From: Lamellibrachia satsuma
Lineage: Eukaryota > Annelida > Polychaeta > Sabellida > Siboglinidae
Assembly (NCBI GenBank): GCA_033239005.1
Contig: BSQZ01000005.1
Coordinates: forward strand, 15,090,001 to 15,154,000
DNA length: 64,000 nucleotides
Reading direction: 5' to 3'
Shown: positions 1 through 43,850 of the stretch, in pieces
How the letters are laid out: every line of letters begins with the position of its first letter
Numbering within the stretch: position 1 is the first letter of the stretch
Made by a program: the position numbers and the translations under genes
The notes under the pieces: model-generated
The model's database searches: none
Told to the model about the DNA's origin: nothing
What the model saw: only the letters and a program-made list of their open reading frames with translations

Positions 1-1160
1 TCTTCCACATTTGGATAGATGAATGTGAATGACTTGAATGGTCTCTCCCGTCCAATGAACTTCATTTCAAAAGTGGTTTCATCAATATCCTCAATGTGTT
101 TTTGGACCTGCCCTATGTACATAACTGTGGTTTTTTTCTGTAGCAAACAGTGTCAACACAAACATCATTTGGATTCAGAGCATTGAAATCAGGCTGATTC
201 TCCTCAAGGTCATCAGAATCTGATGCACTGTCGTCATCAACACAACATGTTCTCTCATCTGCTTCCCCATTGGAATTGTCTCCATCTATAGACTGGAGCT
301 TCAGCTTCTTTCGGCTTTTTATAGCTATTTTAGTCTTTCGGCTCCCTTGTTTATATTTCTTCCTTTTCCTCTCTTCGTCAGCAGCCCTGATTTGTTCCAC
401 GATTGGAGTGTCTATCAGAACAATGGTTTTACCCTTCTTTCTTCTGCCTTTGCTTTTACGTGGTGGTGCCTTTGGGAACGGACTGATTTCCTCCAGAGTG
501 ATGATACACTCGTCTGTGTTTGTTGAAGTTGAAGCGACTGCTTCGGGTGACTTTGAATGTGGTGCAGTAGCATCTGGGGCTCTTTCAGGAGGTTCTTGGA
601 CTGGACGCGGAGCGTCTGGAGCTGGACGAGGAGGTTCTGTTACTTCAGTGACTGGATATGCTTATTCTAAGGGCGTTTCTTCTGTGGCCACAGGTTATCG
701 ATCTGCTACGTATGAGCAGTGGAAATCTTCGTCGCTGAAGACACTAGGGTTAAACGGATAGATGCCAGAGACTCGGAAGCCAGCAGTGACATTCTTCTGG
801 GTGAAGGCCAATGGAAAGGCTTGTCTACTATCTGAGCGACATCGTGGACGGTGATGGGTTGACCAGGATGGTTGATCATAAGGGCATTGGCAGCCTGCTT
901 GTAGAAGGCCTTGAAAGGGTCATACACAGATCGATCTTGAGGTTGCACTTCAATCGAGAGATGGGTGTCATAGTTGTCCGGTATAAGCAAAACAGGACGC
1001 TCCTTTGAACATTTGGTCGAACATAGGTTTGAACATAGGTTTTGCAAACGTTTCGAATACTTTTTCTTTCATCAATCACCTTTTGAACAGCCTCTTTCAT
1101 TTTGTCGGTATTCCCAATTTTTCGTTTTGCTCGTTTTCTGTTGCATGTCATTCTGTGTGG
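1..1160 (-). mobile_element. Decayed pogo/Tigger-like (CENP-B family) transposase
   Basis: Read on the minus strand from about 1151 downward. The protein starts with a Psq/CENP-B-type helix-turn-helix (basic start MTCNRKRAKRKIGNT, then KEAVQKVIDERKSIRNVCKTY) and soon jumps to the DDE domain. The catalytic-D motif PVLLIPDNYDTHLSIE is followed at once by QPQDRSVYDPFKAFYKQA, so most of the core and the linker between the last two acidic motifs is deleted. After a frame change come AFTQKNVTAGFRVSGIYPFN and a proline-rich then lysine/arginine-rich tail. A further frame change near position 130 lets coding continue to the left edge (YIGQVQKHIEDIDETTFEMK). Stops and frameshifts show it is inactive. 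The family assignment rests on motif order and is fairly secure. Terminal repeats were not located. Confidence 0.72.
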
Positions 1161-1960
1161 TCATTGAAGTAATAGATCAAGCATTGTACATTAATAAACA
1201 TATGTGACACTGCATGCCACACTCGGAAACATCACAAATTCAGATATCAGCATTTCCTGAAAGTGTATTAATTTATGAATAACATGAAAGCCAGAATATA
1301 ATTAATTGAAACGGTTTTAATCATATGTACATCTAAAATTATATTTTGGCAAGAAATAAACCAAATCCACTGTGCCCCGATCTCCCCTAGTGTACACAGG
1401 GTTTTTAGGGCGGTAGATTTTATTACGTTTGTGTGGTGGCGGCGCGGAGTGACCCCCACTGATACAGTGTGATTGTAAATACTAGTCAGTAGTCATAACA
1501 TAGTTAATACTCGTAGCGGGTGGCTAGCGGAGACATTTAAATATTATTTGTAGCGATGTTTGTTAGACTGAGTAATATGTGAGTAACTATTTAGGTTACG
1601 TATTATGGATAAATATCATTTTGGGCCGACATGCTTGCTGTGGTTACGTGTTGATGTAGATATATCATTTTCATGTTGAATGTTGGCATACTTGCTGGTA
1701 CATTAATTCATAAATTAAACATTTGGCCTGCAGCCGCCACCGCCGCCGTCGCCGCCGGTGCTGCATTTTGAAAAGCAAACTGTTATCATTTTCAATCTTG
1801 TGCATTCTGAAGTCAAAATAAAGCTTAGAGAAAAGAATGCCTCTGCAGCCACGGAGAAAAACATGACCCACCTACTCGACACCCATCCCTGGTGGTGGGA
1901 GGTGGTGCAAGGTGGATGTCAACCTTCAGTATATCATATATGTATAACAAAGGCTATGAT
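1161..1960. other. No gene seen; short CCG tract
   Basis: No convincing coding signal on either strand. A short CCG/CCGTCG-rich trinucleotide tract lies at about 1731-1762. Confidence 0.5.
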
Positions 1961-2107
1961 TTTGCATTTTATTAAGATTGCATACATGCTTCAATTACCG
2001 TTCAAATAGCACACTTATTTATAACAGCTATTGAAGCACCATCGCAATACATGTACATGTACTACAATATCATTCAAAATCACTGGAAAACTTGTACTAT
2101 GATGACC
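1961..2107 (+). repeat. Dispersed repeat, copy 1
   Basis: About 145 bp that recurs in direct orientation at 4118-4243. Both copies run from TTATTAAG-TTGCATACATG through AATACATGTAC to GGAAAACTTGTACTATGATG. Copy 1 has an extra short block near its 3' end. The family is not identified. Confidence 0.7.
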
Positions 2108-2179
2108 GTAAAAATTATATATTAAAATATGGTATTAATATACAAAACAAATCCGTTGCCATAGTAACAGCCATTTAGT

Positions 2180-2780
2180 CATATGCCAAGGACACACATG
2201 TAGGCAACGATAACGCTTCGGTAATAAGTGTTTACGAGTGCAGCAGATCTACAGTCGAGACAGACATCACCAGCAGTATCATGACTGGTGTGTGTTGGGG
2301 TGCAGGACAGGGTTGACTTCCTGTACCATGTCATCGAGTGTGTTGGGTTTCTCAGCGGCATTCACCATCTCCCATCTTGTCCTCCATGTTATAACTACCG
2401 TGGCTGTCTTGGAACACATCGTACAACTGGACAATCTAGTGTCAGATTCATCCGCTGTCGTGGTGTGACGTACTGGACCACGTGGTATTCTGAGCTACCA
2501 ATAGACGTGTGTCCATTTCTTGCAGTAAGTGATCCACGAACAGCAGATACATTGCCTCATTCAATACTTGCTCTTATATCAGTTACACAGCGGGCATGTT
2601 TTCACGGACGGTACCTGTGTCTACCAGCATTGCCCGGCTTGCTCCTCAATGGCAAATCTTGCCGCTAGTTCTACAGCATAGTCAAAGATACTTCTGGGTC
2701 GGCCCTCTCCTGCTGCAGTTGGGCGGTTGTAGTGGTCGCCTCTTTGGTAGAGATTACTCTGTTATGAGTAGGAGAATATA
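2180..2780. other. Unassigned region, partly open on both strands
   Basis: An open stretch of 126 codons runs on the plus strand (2288-2668) and short open stretches lie on the minus strand. No domain, signal peptide or splice structure could be recognised. It may be decayed transposon sequence, but I cannot assign it. Confidence 0.25.
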
Positions 2781-2781
2781 C

Positions 2782-2991
2782 TCAGTGGTCACTAGTGTTA
2801 TGAGTTAGCATTTTTGACGGACAACAAGTAGCGTGTGACTTTGCTGTCCCCGTCTCCTTCCAAATATCTACTTCCAAATATCCCAGGACAGTGACTACAG
2901 CAGTGAATGTACACGTGAATGTATTCAGAGCGTTCGCACGATTGGACCATCTTGTCACAAAGATCGATTTCATATTAGTTATGTTGTTCAT
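2782..2991 (-). mobile_element. Possible hAT-type transposase fragment
   Basis: The minus strand encodes 69 residues with FVTRWSNRANALNTF, reminiscent of the conserved TRW-containing block that precedes the C-terminal dimerisation region of hAT transposases. The match is short and unsupported by other blocks, so this is a weak call. Confidence 0.25.
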
Positions 2992-3214
2992 ACCAGCTTG
3001 TGCATCCTCGTCTAAGTCGAGAGCTCAGTCTGAAAGACAACCTCTGGGCTAAGTAGTTGAATTTGAAGGCGATCTACTAGACATTGTCCATCATGCTTCT
3101 AACTAGTAGGTAGGTCCTATCAGATGTATACTTGGCACTCCAGCCAGATTACGGATGAACCATTCAATTTCTAGGGGTGGCTTGGATTTCAAAAAAATAT
3201 ATTTGTTTGCCATA

Positions 3215-3560
3215 TTGATGTGGAGGGGGGAACAAAGAGGGTGGACAGAAGAAGGATGAAAGACCCGAGGAAAGAGGTTGGGATGCAGCCTAACAGGAAG
3301 ATTGGTGAGAAGCAGGATCAGATGGGCAGGCCACTTTGTAAGAATGGATGCAAGCAAACTAGCAAAGAGAGCAGAGGTAGAAAAACATCAAGGACGCAAG
3401 AAAAGGGGAAGGCCACAGCTGAGATGGGAGGACTGCGTAAGGAGGGACATGAGAAGATCGGGGGAGGATGAAAGTTGGAGAGACTGATAGAAAACTATGG
3501 AAAGAAAGAACAGAAAGAGTGGCTCAACACTACTCTACCTGACCCTCACCCCTGTACAGC
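3215..3560 (+). mobile_element. LINE 3' coding fragment (end of RT polyprotein)
   Basis: Translation at about 3278-3487 gives RIRWAGHFVRMDASKLAKRA, a basic linker and RGRPQLRWEDCVRRDM ending DESWRD. This is the characteristic C-terminus of many non-LTR retrotransposon polyproteins, where a GHV.RM motif is followed by GRP..RW.D. No RT domain remains upstream, so it is a 5'-truncated relic just upstream of the receptor gene. Confidence 0.75.
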
Positions 3561-3762
3561 AGGGAACAAGGAGGAAGAGTACACGTGGAAGCACGTGCTT
3601 ACGGCTACCTAAGCGCCTGCATAATAATGATACAGCCATGTCACGATTAAATGAGCCAGTCACTGTCACGTGTGCATCAATGCTGCCGTCGACCGAGCAG
3701 CCAATGGTAACACAACTGTCTTGTTTAAAAGCCGCTGCGGTCCGTGATGCGGGTGTTCAGAA

Positions 3763-35426
<31,664 letters not shown>

Positions 35427-35474
35427 ACAGAAACCGAGGCATGGGAAGAAAGACACCGAGTTTATTAGAAGGGG

Positions 35475-35480
35475 AATAAA
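35475..35480 (+). promoter_or_regulatory. Candidate poly(A) signal AATAAA
   Basis: First AATAAA after the receptor stop codon, 49 nt downstream. Confidence 0.5.
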
Positions 35481-35509
35481 TAATCTACGTTTGTTGAAGA
35501 AATAGGAAC

Positions 35510-37280
35510 ATAAAAGGGACGTAAGATAAAATTAGTAGAAAACAGAAAGATAGAAGTAGAATAAAGACTCGAAGTTGGTCAAGAAAATAGAAAGATTGAA
35601 GTACAATAAAGACAAGAAGTTTGTAAGAAAAACAGAACGATAGAAGTAGAATAAAGAAACGAAGTTGGTAGAGAAAATACAACGCTAGAAGTAGAATAAA
35701 GACACGAAGTTTGTAAGGAAAACTGAACGATAGAAGTAGAATGAAGACGCCAAGTTGGTAAAGAAAATAGAAAGATAGAAGTAAAATAAAGACACGAAGT
35801 TGGTAAAGAAACCAGAACGATAGAAGTGGAATAAAGACAAGAAGTTGGTAAAGAAAATAGAAAGATAGAAGTAGAATAAAGTCAAGAAGTTGGTAAAGAA
35901 AATAGAAAGATAGAAGTAGAATAAAGTCAAGAAGTTGGTAAAGAAAATAGAAAGATAGAAGTAGAATAAAGTCAAGAAGTTGGTAAAGAAAATAGAAAGA
36001 TAGAAGTAGAATAAAGTCAAGAAGTTGGTAAAGAAAATAGAAAGATAGAAGTAGAATAAAGTCAAGACGTTGGTAAAAAATAGAAAGATAGAAGTAGAAT
36101 AAAGACACGACGTTTGTAAAAAAAATTGAACGATAGATGTAGAATAAAGAAACGAAGTTTGTAAGGAAAACTGAATGATAGAAGTAGAATGAAAATGCGA
36201 AGTTGGCAAAGAAGATAGAAAGATAGAAGTAAAATAAAGAAACGAAGTTGGTAAAGAAAATATAATGCTAGAAGTAGAATAAAGACAAGAAGTTCATAAA
36301 GAAAACAGAACAATATAAGTAGAATAAAGACACGAAGTTGGTAAAGTAAATTTAAGTAAAATAAAGTCACGAAGTTGGTAAAGAAAACACAATGATAAAA
36401 GTACAATAAAGACTCGAAGTTGGTAAAGTAAATTTAAGTAAAATAAAGTCACGAAGTTGGTAAAGAAAACACAATGATAAAAGTACAATAAAGACTCGAA
36501 GTTGGTAAAGTAAATTTAAGTAAAATAAAGTCACGAAGTTGGTAAAGAAAACACAATGATAAAAGTACAATAAAGACTCGACGTTGGTCAAGAAAATTTA
36601 AGTAAAATAAAGTCACGAAGTTGGTAAAGAAAACACAATGATAAAAGTACAATAAAGACTCGAAGTTGGTCAAGAAAATTTAAGTAAAATAAAGTCACGA
36701 AGTTGGTAAAGAAAACACAATGATAAAAGTACAATAAAGACTCGACGTTGGTCAAGAAAATTTAAGTAAAATAAAGTCACGAAGTTGGTAAAGAAAACAC
36801 AATGATAAAAGTACAATAAAGACTCGAAGTTGGTAAAGTAAATTTAAGTAAAATAAAGTCACGAAGTTGGTAAAGAAAACACAATGATAAAAGTACAATA
36901 AAGACTCGAAGTTGGTCAAGAAAATTTAAGTAAAATAAAGTCACGAAGTTGGTAAAGAAAACACAATGATAAAAGTACAATAAAGACTCGACGTTGGTCA
37001 AGAAAATTTAAGTAAAATAAAGTCACGAAGTTGGTAAAGAAAACACAATGATAAAAGTACAATAAAGACTCGAAGTTGGTAAAGTAAATTTAAGTAAAAT
37101 AAAGTCACGAAGTTGGTAAAGAAAACACAATGATAAAAGTACAACAAAGACTCGAAGTTGGTAAAGTAAATTTAAGTAAAATAAAGTCATGAAGTTGGTA
37201 AAGAAAACATAATGATAAAAGTACAATAAAGACTAGAAGTTGGTAAAGAAAACAGAAAGATAAAAGTAGAATAAAGACCC
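35510..37280 (+). repeat. 1.8-kb composite minisatellite with AATAAA in every unit
   Basis: Left part: 45-bp units (GAAGTTGGTAAAGAAAATAG core). Right part: higher-order units of about 82-123 bp combining GTAAATTTAAGTAAAATAAA and AACACAATGATAAAAGTACA blocks. Nearly all units contain AATAAA on the plus strand. The long open stretches on the minus strand are a by-product of the stop-free unit. Confidence 0.95.
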
Positions 37281-37683
37281 GTAATTGATATCACATACCT
37301 TTGTACAGCGTAGCTTAAGGTAAATAAGCTAGGCATTTTGCAAGGTAAAATTCGGACCTTTATTTTGAGAGTAAAGCTGCACAAACTCTCTATCAACTGT
37401 CTTTACAACTTTGTTTCCTGTTTATAATTACTTGTTGCATACTTGTTTTCACAAATGTGAAGCAAATACAGTACAGTAATAAAAACATGTATTTTCTTAC
37501 TTGTTTACTTACTTATATAATTCTTTTATTCGTCGCCTACCGAAAGCCAAAAACCAAGATTGAATACCATCGTAATATATATTATTAGCATGAACATGTC
37601 TTCTCCACAACTGGTTTACAGAATAAAAAAATCGAAAAATATAGATTACTGTTAGACGTGCTCGTGTATGGACTTCTAAACTA

Positions 37684-37935
37684 ACATAAGTTGTTGTCTA
37701 CATGTAAACATATAAGTTGTTGTGTACATGTAAACATATAAGTTGTTTATTACATGTAAACATATAAGTTGTTGTGTACATGTAAACATATAAGTTGTTG
37801 TCTACATGTAAACATATAAGTTTTTGTCTACATGTAAACATATAAGTTGTTGTCTACATGTAAACATGTCAGTTGTTGTCTACATGTAAACATATAAGTT
37901 GTTGTCTAAATGTAAACATGTAAACATATATTGTT
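37684..37935. repeat. 26-bp minisatellite, about 9 copies
   Basis: Units containing ATAAGTTGTTGTCTACATGT followed by AAACAT. Confidence 0.95.
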
Positions 37936-38814
37936 GTAATTGTGTCTACTATAGTTTGTGACGTGACAAGTGACACATAAATACTAAAAATATAAATTCG
38001 AGATAATAATAAAGTATCATATTGTTGTATGGTTGCTTGATAGTTTATATTAAATATTGTCGCCTAACACTTGTTAAGTTAAGTGTATTAGTATTATTTG
38101 CAAATAAATACATGCATATGACGCCAACAAATCGTTGTCTTCCTGAAAGTGTATTACACTCCAAATTACTAGACATGTTAACCACCCCCAAATTATACGT
38201 ACACACGCTCTCACACAAACTGGCTGGTGATTTAAAACACATGTTGTCCGGGGTATCCATCAAAAATAATATAAATCCCAGGTGATTCGAAGATGTTGAT
38301 CAATAGTGCAGGTTGATCTACTGAACGTAGCTACCCTTTTTAATAACAAAATAGATATTAATAATTGTATCAATAATCAAACGTATAGCTATAGCTATGA
38401 TATTATTAACACTACTATTAGCCAGTATTATTGTTTGTAAAGGAAAACAAATTAATGTAGAAGGGAATTAATTTACTACAAAGGGAAAAGACTGTTTTGA
38501 GCTGACTAGTGGCGGTATTATTAAACGTATGGGCTATGTCCAGTACTGCACATAACATATCATGGATACAACACTTACTTGCACAAATAATGCCACTGGC
38601 GTGAAACTCGCAGGAAAGTTAACCAACTCACTTGCACACAACCATACATAGTTAGTCCAACATTTCGGCATGATCGTGCGTGTCAGAGTTTAAACTAGAT
38701 GCACGGACAGTTTTTTCCAAAAGTCTCTATACATCGATGTTGCTACCCGCGCATTATCGCAGTATACTTAGCTGTTGCGTTGTTTTGAAATATTATAGCT
38801 GAATGAAGGTAGGG
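37936..38814. other. Nothing recognised
   Basis: AT-rich DNA without coding domains or element ends that I can recognise. Confidence 0.5.
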
Positions 38815-39170
38815 ATGTTGCTATGCACAGTTTACCACGAGGATCAAGCGAAAATGTCGTTTTTCCATGCAGCATGCAACCACTAACAACGCCTGCGATA
38901 AACCTGCACATTCTTCAGGTGGCCGACAAACGATGTGTGGTTGAGGAAATGTCTGCAAGACGCTGTTATCACACTGATGGTTAGTTGTAACTTTCAACTC
39001 CGTCCGAGGACGTTTTGTTATATCAAAGTTAACAGTGCGCCATTGGCATTGTAGGCATTGAGAAAGGCACGAGAAACATAATTTCAAGCATATGTATGTT
39101 TTGCATTATCACTAGCGACCATGACAGCATACTCACTTTTAGCTACAACACTATCACTGACGATGCGGAA
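38815..39170 (-). mobile_element. Interspersed repeat with FLYWCH-like coding relic, copy 1
   Basis: About 80-85% similar by eye, in inverse orientation, to 54520-54860. The minus strand encodes QWRTVNFDITKRPRTELKVT followed by LQTFPQPHIVCRPPEE, resembling a FLYWCH zinc finger (W-R-C, C-x-A-R, H-x-H) in which several zinc ligands are substituted. The FLYWCH reading is tentative; the repeat relationship is clear. Confidence 0.5.
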
Positions 39171-39206
39171 ATCTGGTATGTGAATTAAGAAAACGTTGGG
39201 ACTTGA

Positions 39207-39322
39207 GGCGGCAGTGGCAGTGGCAGTGGCAGTGGCAGTGGCAGTGGCAGTGGCAGTGGCAGTGGCAGTGGCAGTGGCAGTGGCAGTGGCAGTGGCAGTG
39301 GCAGTGGCAGTGGCAGAGGCAG
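39207..39322. repeat. (GGCAGT)n hexanucleotide repeat
   Basis: About 19 units, the last ones GGCAGA/GGCAGC. Confidence 0.97.
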
Positions 39323-39670
39323 CGGCAGTGGCTTCTTTTCGCGAGGTCGTTTAGTCGTTCGATTATCTAAGTAGTTCACCGAAAAAGAACTCTTCTAACA
39401 ATTTGTTTGAAATAATCAATCGACGAAATAATTGTTTATGAATTAGAATATCAGCCTTTTGAACAAGATTACTTAAGAATTTCATAAAAATGGCAAATGA
39501 AACAATTATTTAATGTATGTACATGTACAGCAAACAAGTACACTAACAAAATACCGATTGGTAATGGCACTAAGCGTAGTAATTTTGTGTGATGTTGTCT
39601 TTTCTCAAAACATGTCGCCCGATAATCGTAACTGTTTTATTCTTAAACAACTTTCCAACTATTTTGTTGC

Positions 39671-39702
39671 ACTCAATCGATGAATTGAATGTTATTTATT
39701 TC

Positions 39703-39768
<66 letters not shown>

Positions 39769-39802
39769 GAAATAAATAACAATCAATTCATCGATTGAGT
39801 GA

Positions 39803-39872
<70 letters not shown>

Positions 39873-39920
39873 GAAATAAATAACAATCAATTCATCGAAT
39901 ATATATATATATATATACGG
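39671..39920. repeat. Two (TA)n tracts separated by an inverted-repeat arm
   Basis: ACTCAATCGATGAATTGAAT... (39671-39705) recurs inverted at 39767-39800 and again at 39871-39898 in that second orientation, with pure TA between the arms. Confidence 0.93.
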
Positions 39921-41116
39921 GGTGTTGAGGAAGGGGTAGCACCTCCGATGGGGGACATGTCGTGTTCCTCTGGGAGCAGTTCGTCCACCTTTGGTCCCCA
40001 CCTCGCACCCAACTCTCACCTGTGGTTCCAGGAAGCAGTAGCATGCGCAGCGGCCACATCCCGGTAAATCGCTTCGACAGACGGGACAAACCAAGTGAGG
40101 GTAGCCGAAGGGTCTACAACCCTCGGCGAGTTCAGGATTGTCTACCTAAGCATGTGAAGACTGGGCTCGGCGGACTGCACGGAAGAAACCACCAGCTGGT
40201 TCAACGGGCAGAAAGGCGGACCCAACAGCGTGTTGTGGAACGCAGAGAACACGACGAAACATGAAGGACGCCGTGGTCATCCACTGCATCTGGCTCCTTC
40301 TCCAGCCTTTTCGAACTTGTGTTGCTGCTGGATTCAGTTGGTTTCGGACGAGAGAGTGAGGTCGACGACGCACAATTTATCCTTACTTTAATCCAAATCA
40401 CCGTGCAAGTCACTTGTCATTCATTCCCATTACATTGCTCACCGAAAAAGTCCTGTGGCGATGGGCAAGTCACACTGGAAGCCGCAAGCCGCAAACCTGC
40501 ACACAGGCGGCCCAGGCCATATGGTCGTTCTCCACTGACATGGAGCAGCAGTGGGATTCGGCAGCCCCTGAGCGACTGAGCTCTACTCCGTAGTCTGAGG
40601 AAGGGGTTTAAAAAGGTGCGGTCGAAACAATACAAAGAAAAAGAAAAAGTTGAGGATCATTCCTCTCACCCTTGGCGCATGGCATGTGCGCACACTTTTA
40701 GACAGATGGTGCTGACATACCACAGAGGAGAACTGCTCTGATTGGAAGAGAACTAGCCACATACAACATCGACATCGCAGCCCTGAGTGAGACCCGGCTC
40801 GCAGGAGAAGGCCAACTATGTGAAAAGAGTGCTCGTTAACCTTCTTTTGGAGTGGAAGAGGTAGTGAAGAGCGGTGTGAGGCAGGTGTCGGCTTTGCAGT
40901 AAAGACGGCGCTTGTGGGCAAGTTAGCAGAACATCCAAAAGGTGTGAACGATCGGCTCATGACCATGAAACTCCCCCTCTCCTCATATGGAAGAAAGCAT
41001 GTTATTATCGTCAGTGCGTACGGCCTAACCATGATCAACCATGAAGATATGAAGGACAAACTCTACAAAGAACTGTACTCCGTCATTGCCACGGTCTCCA
41101 GAGCTGACAAACTCAT

Positions 41117-42250
41117 CATGGTTACTTCAATGCAAGAGTAGGCTCTGACAACACCTTCTGGGGCGGAGTCATTGGGAAGTATGGCGTCATGCAAGAGTAG
41201 GCTCTGACAACACCTGCTTGGACGGAGTCATTGGGAGGTATGGCGTCATGCAAGAGTAGGCTCTGACAACACCTTCTGGGGCGGAGTCATTGGGAAGTAT
41301 GGCGTCATGCAAGAGTAGACTCTGACAACACCTCCTTGGACGGAGTCATTGGGAGGTATGGCGTCATGCAAGAGTAGGCTCTGACAACACCTCCTGGGAC
41401 GGAGTCATTGGGAAGTATGGCGTCATGCAAGAGTAGGCTCTGACAACACCTCCTTGGACGGAGTCATTGGGAGGTATGGCGTCATGCAAGAGTAGGCTCT
41501 GACAACACCTCCTGGGACGGAGTCATTGGGAAGTATGGCGTCATGCAAGAGTAGGCTCTGACAACACCTCCTGGGACGGAGTCATTGGGAAGTATGGCGT
41601 CATGCAAGAGTAGGCTCTGACAACACCTGCTTGGACGGAGTCATTTGGGAAGTATGGCGTAATGCAAGAGTAGGCTCTGACAACACCTTCTGGGGCGGAG
41701 TCATTGGGAAGTATGGCGCCATGCAAGAGTAGACTCTGACAACACCTCCTTGGACGGAGTCATTGGGAGGTATGGCGTCATGCAAGAGTAGGTTCTGACA
41801 ACACCTCCTGGGACGGAGTCATTGGGAAGTATGGCGTCATGCAAGAGTAGGCTCTGACAACACCTCCTTGGACGGAGTCATTGGGAGGTATGGCGTCATG
41901 CAAGAGTAGGCTCTGACAACACCTCCCGGGACGGAGTCATTGGGAAGTATGGCTTCATGCAAGAGTAGGCTCTGACAACACCTCCTTGGACGGAGTCATT
42001 TGGGAAGTATGGCGTCATGCAAGAGTAGGCTCTGACAACACCTCCTGGGACGGAGTCATTGGGAAGTATGGCGTCATGCAAGAGTAGGCTCTGACAACAC
42101 CTCCTGGGACGGAGTCATTGGGAGGTATGGCGTCATGAAAGAGTAGGCTTTGACACCACCTCCTGGGACGGAGTCATTGGGAAGTATGGCGTCATGCAAG
42201 AGTAGGCTCTGAAAACACCTCCTGGGACGGAGTCATTGGGAAGCATGGCG
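41117..42250 (+). repeat. 59-bp minisatellite, about 19 copies, from LINE endonuclease
   Basis: Each unit carries ATGCAAGAGTAGGCTCTGAC followed by GGACGGAGTCATTGGGAAGT, which is the endonuclease segment encoding NARVGSD...W.GVIGKYGV. Units differ by a few bases and alternate between two subtypes (CTTGGAC/GGGAGG and CTGGGAC/GGGAAG). Confidence 0.95.
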
Positions 42251-43022
42251 TCGGCCGATGCAACTGCAATGGCCTACTACTGCTGCAGACTTGCGCGGAA
42301 CATGAACCTCTGATCACTAACACAGTCTACCACCTTCCTACTCGCAACAGGACGTCATGGATGCACCATCTTTTTAAGCATTGTCAGGAAGAGGGACAGA
42401 CAGGATGTACGAGAGACCAAATCCACGTGTGGCGCTGAGTGCTGGACCTAATCACCGCCTCATTGTCTCTAAGCTCAACATCCACATTCAACACAAGAGA
42501 CGCCCCCAAGGAAAGAAGACTCCTAAACGGCTCAACACCACCACATTAAGAAACACTGTCACCAAACAATCCTTTGTTGACACCCTGGAAGAACGCCTTG
42601 ACTCCACAGCATTTGGCAGACTACACACCAAAGTTTGGAACACAAGAGGCATTAGTCTACAGTCCAAGCTGAATGTGTACAGGGCAATAGTACTCTCCAC
42701 GCTGCTTTACGCATGTGAAACGTGGACAGTGTATCAACATCACGCCAGGAAACTGAACCGCTTCCACACAACCAGCCTCAGAATGGCAGGACAAGATCCA
42801 GGACACTGAGGTCCTTGCTCAAACAGGCCTACCCAGCATCCACACCATCCTGATGCAGTATCAATTACGATAGGCAGGCCATGTAGCAAACCACCAGCTG
42901 CCAGAACGACTCTTCTACGGTGAGCTACAGGAAGCAAGGAGGGCAAAAGAAGCGTTTCAAAGACAATCTGAAGGTCTCCGTGAAAGCGTTTGCCATCAAC
43001 CCCAACACTGGGAAGACGCTGC

Positions 43023-43197
43023 TCAGTGCTGAGTGGCGCTCCTCCCTGTACAAAGGACCGTGCTGAGTGGCGCTCCTCCCTGTACAAAGGACCGTGCTGA
43101 GTGGCGCTCCTCCCTGAACAAAGGACCGTGCTGAGTGGCGCTCCTGCCTGTACAAAGGACCGTGCTGAGTGGCGCTCCTCTCTGTACAAAGGCGCTG
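43023..43197 (+). repeat. 34-bp minisatellite, 5 copies, in LINE C-terminus
   Basis: Units containing GAGTGGCGCTCCTCCCTGTA. They repeat the AEWRSSLYKG coding segment of the same LINE. Confidence 0.93.
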
Positions 43198-43398
43198 CAA
43201 CCTGTGAGAAAAACAGAACTGCTGAAGCAGAAAAACGGAGGCAAGCCAGAAAGTCAAGAACCAGCGACCCCCGACAACACATGCGGCTGCCATCCCCTGT
43301 CCACACTGCCAGATAATCTTCGAGACACAGATTGGCATTTTCAGCAACCTGCGTACAACCCAGCCCCCTCAACCCCTGAATGACTGAAGTATATATTT

Positions 43399-43850
<452 letters not shown>

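Larger units (their letters stand above)
39921..43383 (+). mobile_element. Non-LTR retrotransposon with internal RT deletion
   Basis: 5' UTR-like region 39921-40640. Coding then begins with LTLGAW.VRTLLDR and an AP-endonuclease: IGRELATYNIDIAALSETRL-like blocks, TFFWSGRGSEERCEAGVGFA, LPLSSYGRKHVIIVSAYG, and NARVGSD which is expanded into the 59-bp array. Endonuclease sequence continues with CNGLLLLQTCAEHEPLITNT, LPTRNRTSWMH and DHRLIVSKLN (42250-42540). The RT catalytic core is missing: at about 42600 the text passes straight to WNTRGISLQSKLNVYRAIVL and LLYACETW of the RT C-terminus, then a second minisatellite and AEKRRQARKSRTS near the end. Inactive. Confidence 0.85.

Noticed and set aside
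3720..3735. TTTAAAAG as a TATA box for the receptor gene
   Set aside because: It lies only about 35 bp before the ATG, leaving almost no 5' UTR; there is no independent support for a start site there.
35485..37396. Long minus-strand reading frames rich in Phe/Leu/Tyr that look like membrane proteins
   Set aside because: They are complements of the AATAAA-rich minisatellite with periods divisible by or mixed in three; the composition and repetition show no real protein.
40914..41141. Stand-alone small gene with LPLSSYGRKHVIIVSAYG
   Set aside because: It is the endonuclease part of the LINE at 39921-43383.
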